Notes under the pieces: model-generated
Seen by the model: only the letters and a program-made list of their open reading frames with translations
Database searches by the model: none
Told to the model about the DNA's origin: nothing
Shown: piece after piece, positions 1-7,452 of the stretch
Layout: each line of letters opens with the position of its first letter
How positions within the stretch are numbered: the stretch's first letter is position 1
Assembly: GCA_009845995.1 (NCBI GenBank)
Contig: VXYK01000057.1
Coordinates: forward strand, 1 to 40,445
Source: Acidimicrobiaceae bacterium
Lineage (GTDB): Bacteria; Actinomycetota; Acidimicrobiia; Acidimicrobiales; Aldehydirespiratoraceae
DNA length: 40,445 nt
Reading direction: 5' to 3'
Position numbers and translations under genes: made by a program

Positions 1-1
1 T

Positions 2-524
2 CCCAGCGCGCCGACCGGACTCGTCCTCACTCCTGCTGACGGGCAGATACAGGTTTCGTGGCAACCAGCACCGCAGCACCGCACCCGTCGAGGGGTACAA
101 CATACGCTGGTATACCGGCACCGGCGCAGGCCGAACACCCAACGCTCTCGCGCCGCGAGGCTACACAACATACACAATCAAGGGCCTTACAAACGGGAAG
201 GCCTACCGCGTCCTCGTGAACGCGGTCAACGCCGCAGGCAAATCGGCGTACATCTGGGGCAAAGCAACTCCCAGGGCAACCACCACAACCACGACGACAA
301 CCACCACCACCACCACAACCACGACGGTGCCGCCGCCGACGACCACTACTACGACACTGCCGCCGCCGACGACCACGACGGTGCCCGCGGTGCAGAGGCT
401 CCCATACTTCGACTCCAGCAGGTTCTTCATAAGGGCCGGACCCGAGACGATCACCTCTCCGGGGTGCCGTCTGTGGGTGTACTGGGAGCCTCTCCGGTTG
501 TATGTTCATCTGTGCGAACGGTGA
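2..524 (+). CDS. Secreted fibronectin type III protein with Thr/Pro linker (C-terminal part, apparent frameshift)
   Basis: This is the 3' end of a gene that begins left of the window. A FnIII-like domain reads PSAPTGLVLTPADGQ in the frame starting at base 2, then continues as VEGYNIRWYTGTG and YTIKGLTNGKAYRVLVNAVN in the frame starting at base 3, so the reading frame shifts by one base near base 74. After the domain comes a linker of Thr runs broken by VPPP and LPPP (about 285-385), then a C-terminal stretch of about 45 residues that I do not recognise, ending at the TGA at 522-524. Thr/Pro linkers of this kind are typical of exported surface proteins of Acidimicrobiia; no signal peptide is visible because the N-terminus is outside. 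The shift could be a sequencing error at the edge, or a real mutation. Function unknown; a role in cell surface or adhesion is only a guess. Confidence 0.6.
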   Translation, partial: PARRPDSSSLLLTGRYRFRGNQHRSTAPVEGYNIRWYTGTGAGRTPNALAPRGYTTYTIKGLTNGKAYRVLVNAVNAAGKSAYIWGKATPRATTTTTTTTTTTTTTTTVPPPTTTTTTLPPPTTTTVPAVQRLPYFDSSRFFIRAGPETITSPGCRLWVYWEPLRLYVHLCER

Positions 525-711
525 CGCCACAGCCGCGGGCCTCTAGGCGCTCCCGGCCGTCATTGAGCCGCGTCGACTGCCTCGGAGTTAGGAAAGCCGA
601 GCCGATGCTTATAGACGACTCGCCGATGACACAAACGTCCGCTCAAGAGCACACCCCCGCAAACCGGCTGGTCAGCGCAAACCCCAGGAGGGCAGTTAGG
701 ATGACAATCTA

Positions 712-1035
712 ATGGCACATACGGATACGATCGATGTACCCGCACAGAACGGGCCGGTAGACGCAAGACCGCGACTGTTCTCCTTCGATCTTTTTGCTAA
801 TTACTGGATCTCTGGTTTGCCTCTGCTGGTGTGGGTTTGGATAGCGGCGACTCAGTCTCCCCTGCGGAACGCCATATCACTGGGGATCCAAGTGGTCTGG
901 GTGCTAGGCGATCTGGTGATATATCTAGTCAGGCATCGTGTGATGCCTCCCCGGCCGACATGGGGCAAACACAACCGCTGGACAGTCCCGCTGTTCTTTA
1001 TCGTCGTGATCGTCAGAGCGGTCCAAGGCATCTAG
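712..1035 (+). CDS. Small hypothetical membrane protein
   Basis: A 107-residue protein I do not recognise. After a polar N-terminus of about 22 residues it has three hydrophobic stretches: around residues 30-46 (YWISGLPLLVWVWIAA), 55-72 (ISLGIQVVWVLGDLVIYL) and 91-105 (VPLFFIVVIVRAV). It is probably an integral membrane protein with a short basic loop (RHRVMPPRPTWGKHNR) between the last two. The ATG follows a purine-rich stretch; a TAGGAT hexamer at 697-702 could be a -10 element. The 187 bases upstream (525-711) and the 268 bases downstream (1036-1303) hold nothing I can support. Codon use looks like that of the neighbours. It could be a spurious frame, but the alternation of hydrophobic and polar stretches argues for a real gene. 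Confidence 0.45.
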   Translation: MAHTDTIDVPAQNGPVDARPRLFSFDLFANYWISGLPLLVWVWIAATQSPLRNAISLGIQVVWVLGDLVIYLVRHRVMPPRPTWGKHNRWTVPLFFIVVIVRAVQGI

Positions 1036-1303
1036 CTGTCGGTTCATGTGAGGTTGTCGGCGCGTGCTGCGGGAGACGCGGGTCGATGTGCTCCCAAGCT
1101 CGGCTGAGGACAACCACGCCGACTCCGCGTAGCTCTCATAGTGACTTCCGGCCAGCACTGCAAGCACCTGAGCTGAACCGAGAGAAGACCAGAAGAACCC
1201 ATTGCGTTCAAAGCAGCGACGCGGTTAGGTTCGGCTGGTCTAGCGACGGTGTGCGTTACCAACAAAACAAACGCCGCGAACGGACCATATGAGAGGCGGA
1301 AGC

Positions 1304-1933
1304 ATGACTACGGCGCTGATCGTTGCTGCGTCCACCGCGGCGTTGTGGGTTGCGGTAACTCTGCGGTTCGGTTGGGGGTGGCAGCTGTTTCCGCCGCTTG
1401 TGCTGGTGGTCGCATTGATGGCGCTCTCGTTGGTCGATCTGTACAGCTATCGGCTTCCTGATCGGTTCGTTTTCTCAGCGCTGGGATTGTCGTCGCTGGC
1501 GATGGTGGCCGGGGCGATAGGCAGCGGTGATCGTCGCGTTCTCGGGTATGCGGTCTTGGGTATGTGCGTCTATTTCAGCTTCTTGTTGGTGGTTCATCTG
1601 ATTTCGCCGAGAGGTCTGGGGTTCGGCGACGTGAAGTTTTCCCTGCTCCTTGGATTGAACTTGGGTTGGGTCGCCGGGTCCAGCAATGGAGACTGGGTTG
1701 ACGTGGTCCGCTATGTGTTCTGGGCACAGCTTCTGGCCAGCCTCATCGGTCTGGTGGGCGGAATCTCGATCAGTGTTCTGAGGCGAAGGCTCAAACGAGA
1801 CGTGCTACCGGATCCGCAAGCGGTGGCTGACCAGCCGGTGAGGATCCTGGCCCAGAGCTTCCCCTTCGGCCCCGCACTGGCCTGCGCCACCATGACTGTG
1901 GTCCTCCTCGCCGACTCAATCCCAGCGTTTTAG
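1304..1933 (+). CDS. Prepilin peptidase, A24 family (type IV leader peptidase)
   Basis: An integral membrane aspartic protease that removes the leader peptide of type IV prepilins or related pseudopilins. Both catalytic aspartates are visible in their family contexts: the first in SLVDLYSYRLPDR and the second in GLGFGDVKFSLLLGL, the GxGDxK motif. About six hydrophobic segments surround them. At about 209 residues it has only the peptidase half and lacks the N-terminal methyltransferase domain and its cysteines, like short actinobacterial A24 enzymes. I chose the ATG at 1304 because GAGAGGCG at 1291-1298 is a good ribosome site six bases upstream; an in-frame ATG at 1289 lacks one. Pilus genes probably lie to the left, outside the window. 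Confidence 0.85.
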   Translation: MTTALIVAASTAALWVAVTLRFGWGWQLFPPLVLVVALMALSLVDLYSYRLPDRFVFSALGLSSLAMVAGAIGSGDRRVLGYAVLGMCVYFSFLLVVHLISPRGLGFGDVKFSLLLGLNLGWVAGSSNGDWVDVVRYVFWAQLLASLIGLVGGISISVLRRRLKRDVLPDPQAVADQPVRILAQSFPFGPALACATMTVVLLADSIPAF

Positions 1934-1993
1934 ACGCGCGCAGGGCGTAGCGCTCCCGGGTATAAACCTTCCGGTGTCCGGGAATGGGTCAGG

Positions 1994-1999
1994 TAACCT
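1994..1999 (+). promoter_or_regulatory. -10 element of a probable leaderless aroK promoter
   Basis: TAACCT lies exactly six bases before the aroK ATG (2006) and there is no Shine-Dalgarno sequence. The transcript would start at or next to the A of the start codon. The same TAACCT occurs at the same distance before def, hisG and (near) pheS. No convincing -35 is visible. Confidence 0.5.
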
Positions 2000-2005
2000 C
2001 TTGCC

Positions 2006-2548
2006 ATGTCGTTGGCTTCGGTCATTCTGGTTGGTCCGATGGGCTCAGGGAAGACGGCAGTCGGCCGCGCTCTGGCAAAAAGGGAGCGCCTGGATCATGT
2101 CGATGTCGACGAGATGATCGCGCAGACTCGCGGCCTCACGATCCCAGAGATATTCGCGACAGAGGGCGAATCTGGTTTTAGGGCGCTTGAACACGAGGCT
2201 CTGTCGCAGGCGGTCGCCGGTCAGACCGCGGTGATCTCCGCTGGAGGCGGTGTGGTTGTCAGGGAGTCCAACAGGGATCTGCTGCGTCAAGCCGATGCAT
2301 TGGTGGTGTGGTTGGATGCCGCTGTGGAGGTGTTGGCCTGCAGGGTTGGCCGTGGCGAGGGCAGGCCCCTGCTGGCTGGTGATGATGTGACAGGCGCGCT
2401 GCGAACCAAAGTCGCCGAACGCGCCGAGGGATACAACGAGGTCGCGGACCTCCGAATCGACACGTCCGACAGGTCGGTCGCGGAGTGCGTCGAGCTGATT
2501 GTCGCAGCGCGTGCCCGCAACGTTGAAGGGGCAGCCCAATGCCGGTGA
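2006..2548 (+). CDS. aroK: Shikimate kinase
   Basis: Phosphorylates shikimate to shikimate 3-phosphate with ATP, the fifth step of the chorismate pathway, in the cytoplasm. The P-loop GPMGSGKT is at residues 10-17. The shikimate-binding residues are present: DVDE (33-36), Arg59, the GGG motif in SAGGG (78-82) and Arg120 in GRPLL, with the lid arginine Arg139 in ERAEGYNE. At 180 residues it has normal length. The gene starts an operon-like block: its 3' end overlaps the start of aroB by 10 bases. A probable leaderless promoter precedes it. Confidence 0.96.
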   Translation: MSLASVILVGPMGSGKTAVGRALAKRERLDHVDVDEMIAQTRGLTIPEIFATEGESGFRALEHEALSQAVAGQTAVISAGGGVVVRESNRDLLRQADALVVWLDAAVEVLACRVGRGEGRPLLAGDDVTGALRTKVAERAEGYNEVADLRIDTSDRSVAECVELIVAARARNVEGAAQCR

Positions 2549-3558
2549 TCGACGTTGAACTGCGCGATCGCGGCTACCAGGTTCACGTTGGGCCAGGGAT
2601 GCGGGAACTTCTGGGCGAGCTGATCCCCACCGACGCCAAGCGGGTTGCCGTCGTCACCCAGGAGTCGATTCCGTGGAACGTCGATCCCGGCCTGGCGCAA
2701 CTGACAATCACAGTTCCAGACGGAGAATCAGCGAAATCGATGAGCGTTGTCGAAGACATCTGTCGCAAAATGACGGTCGCCGGGTTCACCCGCGCTGATG
2801 TGGTCGTGGCAGTTGGCGGCGGCGTCGTCACCGACGTTGGAGGGTTCGCTGCCGCTGTCTATCACCGCGGTGTTCGTTTCATCAACGTGGCAACCACGCT
2901 GTTGGCCCAAGTCGACGCCGCTATCGGTGGCAAAACCGGGGTCAACCTGGTCGAAGGCAAGAACCTTGTGGGCGCCTTCTGGCAACCCACAGCGGTAATC
3001 TGCGACACGGAAATGTTGACGACGCTTCCGATCCGCGAATATCGCAGCGGTTTGGGAGAGGTCGCCAAATATCACTTCCTCGGTTCGGTTCCCGACGCAC
3101 CCGCAGGCTCACCCGAGGGGAAAGTGAATGCCGATGTGGTTTCGGCCTGTGTGCAGATCAAAGCCGATGTGGTAGCCGCCGACGAGCGGGAAGGAGGCAG
3201 ACGGGCGATTCTCAACTATGGCCATACGCTCGCCCATGCCATCGAAACGGCCGGCGAATACGACTTGCGTCACGGTGAAGCCGTAGCGGTCGGGATCGCA
3301 TACGCCGCCGAGGTGGCCCGGCGCCTTGAACGCATCTGCGATGAGCGAGTGAGGGAGCATCGTCGGGTGCTTGCAGGCTATGACCTGCCCTGCGCGCTGC
3401 CTGAAGGACTGGACACTGAGAGATTGCTCGGCCTGTTCAGCCGCGACAAAAAAGCGATCGAAGGCGTCACATTGGTGCTGGACGGGCCCAACGGGGTCGA
3501 GCCCGTCACCGGGATCGACCCGCAGGTCCTGCGCGACGCACTGGGTACGCTGCGATGA
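2539..3558 (+). CDS. aroB: 3-Dehydroquinate synthase
   Basis: Converts DAHP to 3-dehydroquinate, the second step of the chorismate pathway, using NAD and a divalent metal ion. Visible motifs are PDGE (60-63), the dinucleotide loop GGGVVTDVGG (93-102), GGKTGVN with Lys132, and the metal ligands Glu174 (GEVAKY), His229 (NYGHT) and His245 (RHGEAVA), with His233 as the neighbouring catalytic histidine. The spacing matches the characterised family. Length 339 residues is slightly short but complete. It overlaps aroK by 10 bases, which suggests coupled translation; aroQ follows after 49 bases. aroC, aroE and aroA are not in the window. Confidence 0.96.
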   Translation: MPVIDVELRDRGYQVHVGPGMRELLGELIPTDAKRVAVVTQESIPWNVDPGLAQLTITVPDGESAKSMSVVEDICRKMTVAGFTRADVVVAVGGGVVTDVGGFAAAVYHRGVRFINVATTLLAQVDAAIGGKTGVNLVEGKNLVGAFWQPTAVICDTEMLTTLPIREYRSGLGEVAKYHFLGSVPDAPAGSPEGKVNADVVSACVQIKADVVAADEREGGRRAILNYGHTLAHAIETAGEYDLRHGEAVAVGIAYAAEVARRLERICDERVREHRRVLAGYDLPCALPEGLDTERLLGLFSRDKKAIEGVTLVLDGPNGVEPVTGIDPQVLRDALGTLR

Positions 3559-3607
3559 CCGCCTCTGATTCAGCACTCGAGTTGGGCGTAGCGACTGGAG
3601 ACCGTTC

Positions 3608-4048
3608 ATGAGTTCTGTTGTTCTGCTTTTGTCAGGACCCAATCTCAATTTGTTGGGCACCCGAGAGCCTGACGTTTACGGCACCGAGACCCTCGATGAC
3701 CATGTAGCGACCGCGACCGCAACTGCCGCGGTCCACGATCTGGAGATCGAGCACTTTCAGTCCAACCACGAAGGGGAACTGATCGAGGCGATCCAGGGTG
3801 CTAGAGATCGGGTGGCTGCCATCGTGATCAATCCGGGCGCTCTGACTCACTCGTCGTGGGCCATTCACGATGCTCTGGCTGCGTTCTCGGGAGTCATAGT
3901 GGAACTCCATCTGTCGAACCCCAAGGCTCGCGAATCGTGGCGCCACGTTTCAGTTGTCGCACCTGTGGCCACAGGGTCAATCGTTGGTTTCGGCGGTGAC
4001 GGCTATCGCCTCGCGATAGAAGCCGTCGCAGCACAACTGGCACCATGA
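3608..4048 (+). CDS. aroQ: 3-Dehydroquinate dehydratase, type II
   Basis: Dehydrates 3-dehydroquinate to 3-dehydroshikimate, the step after AroB. It is the small dodecameric type II enzyme of 146 residues. The catalytic loop with Arg19 and Tyr24 (GTREPDVYG), Asn75 and His81 (NPGALTHSSWAIHDAL), His101 (ELHLSNP) and Arg112 are all at the positions known from the mycobacterial enzyme. A GGAG about seven bases before the ATG can serve as ribosome site. It lies between aroB and the M24 peptidase in the same orientation. Confidence 0.96.
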   Translation: MSSVVLLLSGPNLNLLGTREPDVYGTETLDDHVATATATAAVHDLEIEHFQSNHEGELIEAIQGARDRVAAIVINPGALTHSSWAIHDALAAFSGVIVELHLSNPKARESWRHVSVVAPVATGSIVGFGGDGYRLAIEAVAAQLAP

Positions 4049-4052
4049 GTTT

Positions 4053-5204
4053 GTGAGACCCCTGTCCCTGCCGCCGCTCAGCGCACATGGTCGCAGCGAA
4101 CGGGTACGAGCCGCGGTCGAAGCGAAGGGTGCTGACGCGTTGGTGGTCACCGACCTGACCAATATCCGTTGGTGTACCGGATTCACGGGTTCGTCCGGGG
4201 TGTTCGTCATCAGCAAAGACCGCCACGTGTTGATCACCGACAGCAGATATCGCGATCAAGCCCCGACCCAACTCGACTCGTCGGGTTGCGAAGCGGAGGT
4301 GTCGATCAACTCGGACTGGGTTGCCGTCGTTGCCGCGATCCTCAACAAAGGAAAGGGCCTCAACGATGTCAACGGTGCGGACCGCACGACGAGAGTCGCA
4401 CTCGAAGCCGACCGGATTGTGTGGGCGGATCAACGCCGCTTGTCAGAGGCGCTCGACGCCGAGTTGATGGAGACCGTCGGTTTGATCGCGGAATTGCGCA
4501 GCGTGAAAGACGAAGCGGAGCTGATGCGTATCCAGACCGCGGCGGGAATCGTCGACGCGGTGCTCGAAGAATGTCAGAACCGGTTTGTTCTGGGTGTCAG
4601 CGAGCGTGGAATGGCTCAAATGTTGGAGGACGGCATGCGTGCGGCAGGTGCCGATGGGCCGGCCTACGACACGATCGTGGCTTCTGGTCCCAACGCCGCG
4701 CTGCCCCATGCCCGTGCGGGTTCGCGACGCCTCGCGAACGGCGATCTTGTGGTGGTCGACGTAGGGGCTTTGGTCGAGGGCTATCGCAGCGACATGACTC
4801 GCACATTCGTCGTCGGTTCACCCGACGATCGGGCGGTGGAGATCCACGACATCGTGACCCGAGCCCAAGCGGAGGGAGTGGCTACCGTGCGCGCCGGCGT
4901 CGAGACGGGTGAAATCGACAGGGCCTGTCGGGAGTTCATTGAACGCGAGGGATACGGAGACGCCTTTGTGCACGGGACTGGCCACGGCGTCGGTCTTGAC
5001 ATTCACGAATTTCCGGCGGTGCGTCGCGGCAACACCGCTATCCTTTCGCCCGGCCAGGTAATCACCGTCGAGCCGGGGATCTATCTCTCCGGGTACGGAG
5101 GTGTGCGAGTCGAAGACACGGTGGTCGTCACCGAAGACGGGTGCCGCCCGTTGACCAAGTTTCCCAAGGAGTTCGTGTGCCTGTCATCACAACCAACGAT
5201 CTGA
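4053..5204 (+). CDS. Xaa-Pro aminopeptidase / M24 family metallopeptidase
   Basis: A cytoplasmic metallopeptidase of the creatinase/Xaa-Pro type, expected to cleave peptides next to proline. It has an N-terminal creatinase domain (about 1-140) and the C-terminal pita-bread domain. All five metal ligands are present: Asp236 (VVVDVGA), Asp247 (RSDMTRT), His311 (HGTGHGVGLD), Glu340 (TVEPGIYL) and Glu354 (VRVEDTVVV). The start is a GTG four bases after aroQ. Its end overlaps efp by 28 bases. A peptidase of this family next to efp is common in bacteria, and both deal with proline-containing peptides, though a functional link is only suggestive. Exact substrate (PepP or PepQ type) cannot be told. 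Confidence 0.92.
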   Translation: MRPLSLPPLSAHGRSERVRAAVEAKGADALVVTDLTNIRWCTGFTGSSGVFVISKDRHVLITDSRYRDQAPTQLDSSGCEAEVSINSDWVAVVAAILNKGKGLNDVNGADRTTRVALEADRIVWADQRRLSEALDAELMETVGLIAELRSVKDEAELMRIQTAAGIVDAVLEECQNRFVLGVSERGMAQMLEDGMRAAGADGPAYDTIVASGPNAALPHARAGSRRLANGDLVVVDVGALVEGYRSDMTRTFVVGSPDDRAVEIHDIVTRAQAEGVATVRAGVETGEIDRACREFIEREGYGDAFVHGTGHGVGLDIHEFPAVRRGNTAILSPGQVITVEPGIYLSGYGGVRVEDTVVVTEDGCRPLTKFPKEFVCLSSQPTI

Positions 5205-5740
5205 AGAACGGGATGACCCTCAACCTCGATGACGGACTCTTTCAGGTTGTTGATTTTCAACATGTCAAGCCGGGTAAAGGTCATGCTTTTGTTCGCACGA
5301 ACCTCCGAAACCTGCGCGCCGGAGGGACCGTCGAACGCACCTTCAGAGCGGGAGAGAAGGTCGAAAGAGCCAACATCGACAAACGCGAGATGCAGTTTCT
5401 CTACCGTGACGGCGAAGACTACGTGTTCATGGACAATGAGTCCTACGAGCAGATCAGCGTTGCCCCTGCCACGCTCGGTGACACCACCAACTACATCGTC
5501 GACGGCTCCACCGCGATCCTGTTGATGTTCGGAACTGAAATCATCGGTACCGACATGTCCGCGGCTGTCGAGTTGACCGTGGCCGCGACGGAACCAGGTC
5601 TGCAGGGGGACCGATCTTCGGGAGGTACCAAACCGGCCACCCTGGAGACCGGCCTGGTGATCCAAGTCCCGCTATTCATAGAGACCGGCGAACGGGTCAA
5701 AATCGACACCCGTTCAGGTCAATACCTGAGCCGCGCGTGA
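5177..5740 (+). CDS. efp: Translation elongation factor P
   Basis: Binds the ribosome between the P and E sites and relieves stalling at proline-rich stretches. The protein is 187 residues, the standard length, with the KOW-like domain I and two OB domains. The tip loop reads VKPGKGHAF with Lys34 at the position that is modified or contacts the tRNA in other bacteria. I place the start at the GTG at 5177 because AAGGAG ends five bases upstream and the family begins just here (VPVITTNDLKNGM); an in-frame GTG at 5141 would add 12 unrelated residues. It overlaps the upstream peptidase and is followed 16 bases later by nusB, a frequent efp-nusB arrangement. Confidence 0.95.
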   Translation: MPVITTNDLKNGMTLNLDDGLFQVVDFQHVKPGKGHAFVRTNLRNLRAGGTVERTFRAGEKVERANIDKREMQFLYRDGEDYVFMDNESYEQISVAPATLGDTTNYIVDGSTAILLMFGTEIIGTDMSAAVELTVAATEPGLQGDRSSGGTKPATLETGLVIQVPLFIETGERVKIDTRSGQYLSRA

Positions 5741-5756
5741 ACACTGAGTCCTCAGC

Positions 5757-6179
5757 GTGAACACTGAGCCCCCAAGCATCGGCAGTCGTCGGGAGGCCCG
5801 AGAAGAAGCTTTGGGATTTCTCTATGAGATGGAGGTCACCGGTGATTCGCTGCAAGAAGCCTTGACCGCCAAACCCCTGCCACCAAAAGACTATGCCCTG
5901 GAGATGATTGAGGGCGTTACTGGTCAGGTCCTCGATTTCGACAAGCGAATCGGTGCTCACCTCATGGGCTGGACCGTTGATCGACTGGCGGTGGTCGACC
6001 GGGTGCTCGCCCGAATGGCGACCTGGGAGTTGTGTGAGCGCAGCGACGTGCCAACGGGTGTGGTGTTGAGTGAGGCCGTTGAGCTCGCCTCGCAGTACTC
6101 GGGACCCGAATCGCCCCGCTTCTTGAACGGGGTGCTGCGCGCCGTGGCCACCGAAACCCGAGGCACCGAGGTCTCCTGA
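5757..6179 (+). CDS. nusB: Transcription antitermination factor NusB
   Basis: An all-helical RNA-binding protein that, with NusE (ribosomal S10), binds boxA RNA and promotes processive transcription of rRNA operons. The sequence of 140 residues carries the family pattern SRREAREEALGFLYEME at the N-terminus and, near the C-terminus, TGVVLSEAVELASQYSGPESPRFLNGVLRAV. The start is GTG. A 14-base segment GCGTGAACACTGAG occurs twice, at 5735-5748 (spanning the efp stop) and at 5755-5768 (spanning the nusB start), so the ribosome-binding region contains a small duplication. Only the second copy opens the nusB frame; the first GTG stops after seven codons. Confidence 0.94.
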   Translation: MNTEPPSIGSRREAREEALGFLYEMEVTGDSLQEALTAKPLPPKDYALEMIEGVTGQVLDFDKRIGAHLMGWTVDRLAVVDRVLARMATWELCERSDVPTGVVLSEAVELASQYSGPESPRFLNGVLRAVATETRGTEVS

Positions 6180-6188
6180 GTTGCAGCC

Positions 6189-6776
6189 GTGAGCGAGCGG
6201 GCGATCGTATTGGAGGTGCCGGACCTCAGCTGCGAGTTGATTCGCCTGCGCCGATGGCAACCCGCCGATGCCCCCGAGTTGGAGAAGGCCTGGATGGACC
6301 CAGCGATCTTGAGCGACTCGGTTGCGCCCGAAAGGCGTTCCCTGCGAGACGCCCGCAAGTGGATATCAAGAACCGATGTCCGCCGTCGAGCGGGGTTGGC
6401 GCTGGATCTGGTCATTGCGGACGCCAACAGCGACGCACTGCTTGGCGAGGTGAGCCTTTACCGATTCGACAAAGCACGACGGGCGGCCGAGATGAGCTGG
6501 TGGCTGGTCGCTGAGGCGCGGGGCCGAGGTATCGCCACCCGAGCTGTGAACCTGTTGGCCACCTGGGCACTGGATGGTCGGCTCAACGCGGTTCTTGCCG
6601 AAATCAAGACGAGCAACGTGAAGTCACTGGAGTTGGCCGCTCGTTGCGGTTTCGATCTCCTGCGCCCCGCCGACGAATCGACTCCAGCCGTTTTTGTGCG
6701 CCGCGCCCCCCGGCCCGAGCGGCCGGCGAGCGGAGCGAGCAAGAGCGGGAGTGAAGAGCCGACACAGCGCAAGTGA
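6189..6776 (+). CDS. GNAT family N-acetyltransferase (RimJ/RimL-like)
   Basis: An acetyl-CoA dependent acetyltransferase of the GNAT superfamily, of the type that includes ribosomal-protein acetyltransferases. The start LIRLRRWQPADAPEL, the central LLGEVSLYRFD, the acetyl-CoA loop EARGRGIATRAV (about 108-119) and NVKSLELAARCGFD fit this family. The substrate cannot be told. It starts with GTG nine bases after nusB and ends the operon. The last 20 or so residues are a polar tail (RPASGASKSGSEEPT) encoded by GC-rich repetitive DNA (GCGAGCGGAGCGAGC near 6726), probably a later addition to the frame from intergenic repeat sequence. Confidence 0.8.
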   Translation: MSERAIVLEVPDLSCELIRLRRWQPADAPELEKAWMDPAILSDSVAPERRSLRDARKWISRTDVRRRAGLALDLVIADANSDALLGEVSLYRFDKARRAAEMSWWLVAEARGRGIATRAVNLLATWALDGRLNAVLAEIKTSNVKSLELAARCGFDLLRPADESTPAVFVRRAPRPERPASGASKSGSEEPTQRK

Positions 6777-6823
6777 ATTCAAGAAATCCACAGGTGAGTG
6801 CCGTGGAGTAGCTGAATACGCGT

Positions 6824-6831
6824 GATACCTT
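6824..6831 (+). promoter_or_regulatory. Extended -10 promoter of the pyr operon
   Basis: TACCTT at 6826-6831 is preceded by TGA, giving TGATACCTT, an extended -10. Nearly the same string precedes rpoZ and infC (TGATACGCT) and tetR (TGATAGCTT). Transcription would begin near 6838, just upstream of the PyrR-binding hairpin. No clear -35 is seen. Confidence 0.45.
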
Positions 6832-6841
6832 AGGGACTCGA

Positions 6842-6872
6842 CCATGAAACGGGTCCAGTGAGGCTCGAATGG
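6842..6872 (+). promoter_or_regulatory. PyrR-binding RNA loop in the pyr leader
   Basis: The segment GGTCCAGTGAGGCT (6852-6865) matches the conserved PyrR-binding loop (UCCNGNGAGG core). It folds as the family does: GGG 6851-6853 pairs with CTC 6864-6866, CC 6855-6856 with GG 6862-6863, T6854 bulged, loop AGTGA; below an internal bulge CCAT 6842-6845 pairs with ATGG 6869-6872. The Shine-Dalgarno GGGAG (6875-6879) of pyrR lies three bases downstream, and the leader has no room for an antiterminator and terminator pair. The arrangement points to translational repression by UMP-bound PyrR, as shown for mycobacteria, rather than the Bacillus attenuation mechanism. Confidence 0.8.
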
Positions 6873-6885
6873 ACGGGAGAACTTA

Positions 6886-7452
6886 GTGGCAGAGCGAGAA
6901 CGGCGATTGGCTGGCACACCCTCGGGAGGTGTTTTCCAAGCCAGGACGCAGGTAATGACAGCGTCCGATGTAACCCGAGCGATTCGGCGCATGGCCCACG
7001 AGATCCTCGAACGAAACTCTGGTTGCGAAGACGTCGTGATCGTTGGTTTGCAAACGGGCGGTGTGAACCTTGCCGAGCGTTTGGTGAACGACATCAGCCA
7101 GATTGAAGGAGTTGACGTCCCGGTCGGGAGCCTCGACGCAACCATGCACCGCGATGATTTCGATCTCCGACCGATCATGTCCGAAGCGGCCACCACGATC
7201 CCGGTCGACCCGACCGGCAAGATCATCGTGTTGGTAGACGACGTTCTCTACACGGGCCGAACAGTGCGTGCTGCGTTGGACGCGATTCACAGCTATGGAC
7301 GACCGAAAGCGATTCAACTCGCGGTGATGGTCGACCGCGGCCACCGCGAACTTCCGATTCGCCCAGACTTCGTCGGCAAGAACCTGCCAACTCGCCGAGC
7401 TGAAATGGTCGATGTCAACAGCGGCGGTGTCGACCTTGGGGAGGTCTCGTGA
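6886..7452 (+). CDS. pyrR: Bifunctional pyr operon regulator / uracil phosphoribosyltransferase
   Basis: Binds UMP or UTP and then the leader RNA of the pyrimidine genes; many members also convert uracil and PRPP to UMP. The PRPP-binding motif VLVDDVLYTGRTVRAALD is at about residues 115-132. The N-terminal TASDVTRAIRRMAHEILERN and the RAEMVDVNSGG end fit PyrR. Length 188 residues is slightly above the usual 180 because of an N-terminal extension before residue 25; the GTG at 6886 has a GGGAG site six bases upstream, supporting it. A PyrR RNA target is found directly upstream, so the operon appears self-regulated. pyrB overlaps its end by four bases. Confidence 0.95.
   Translation: MAERERRLAGTPSGGVFQARTQVMTASDVTRAIRRMAHEILERNSGCEDVVIVGLQTGGVNLAERLVNDISQIEGVDVPVGSLDATMHRDDFDLRPIMSEAATTIPVDPTGKIIVLVDDVLYTGRTVRAALDAIHSYGRPKAIQLAVMVDRGHRELPIRPDFVGKNLPTRRAEMVDVNSGGVDLGEVS

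Noticed and set aside
203..454. Minus-strand frame with a long poly-valine run
   Set aside because: It is the mirror image of the ACC-rich Thr linker coding sequence on the plus strand.
464..712. Plus-strand frame of 82 codons overlapping the end of the FnIII gene
   Set aside because: No ribosome site, no recognisable pattern and a composition like non-coding DNA; its overlap with the FnIII gene end makes it unlikely.
1984..2181. Alternative frame overlapping the aroK start
   Set aside because: It is a shadow of aroK, which carries all family motifs in its own frame.
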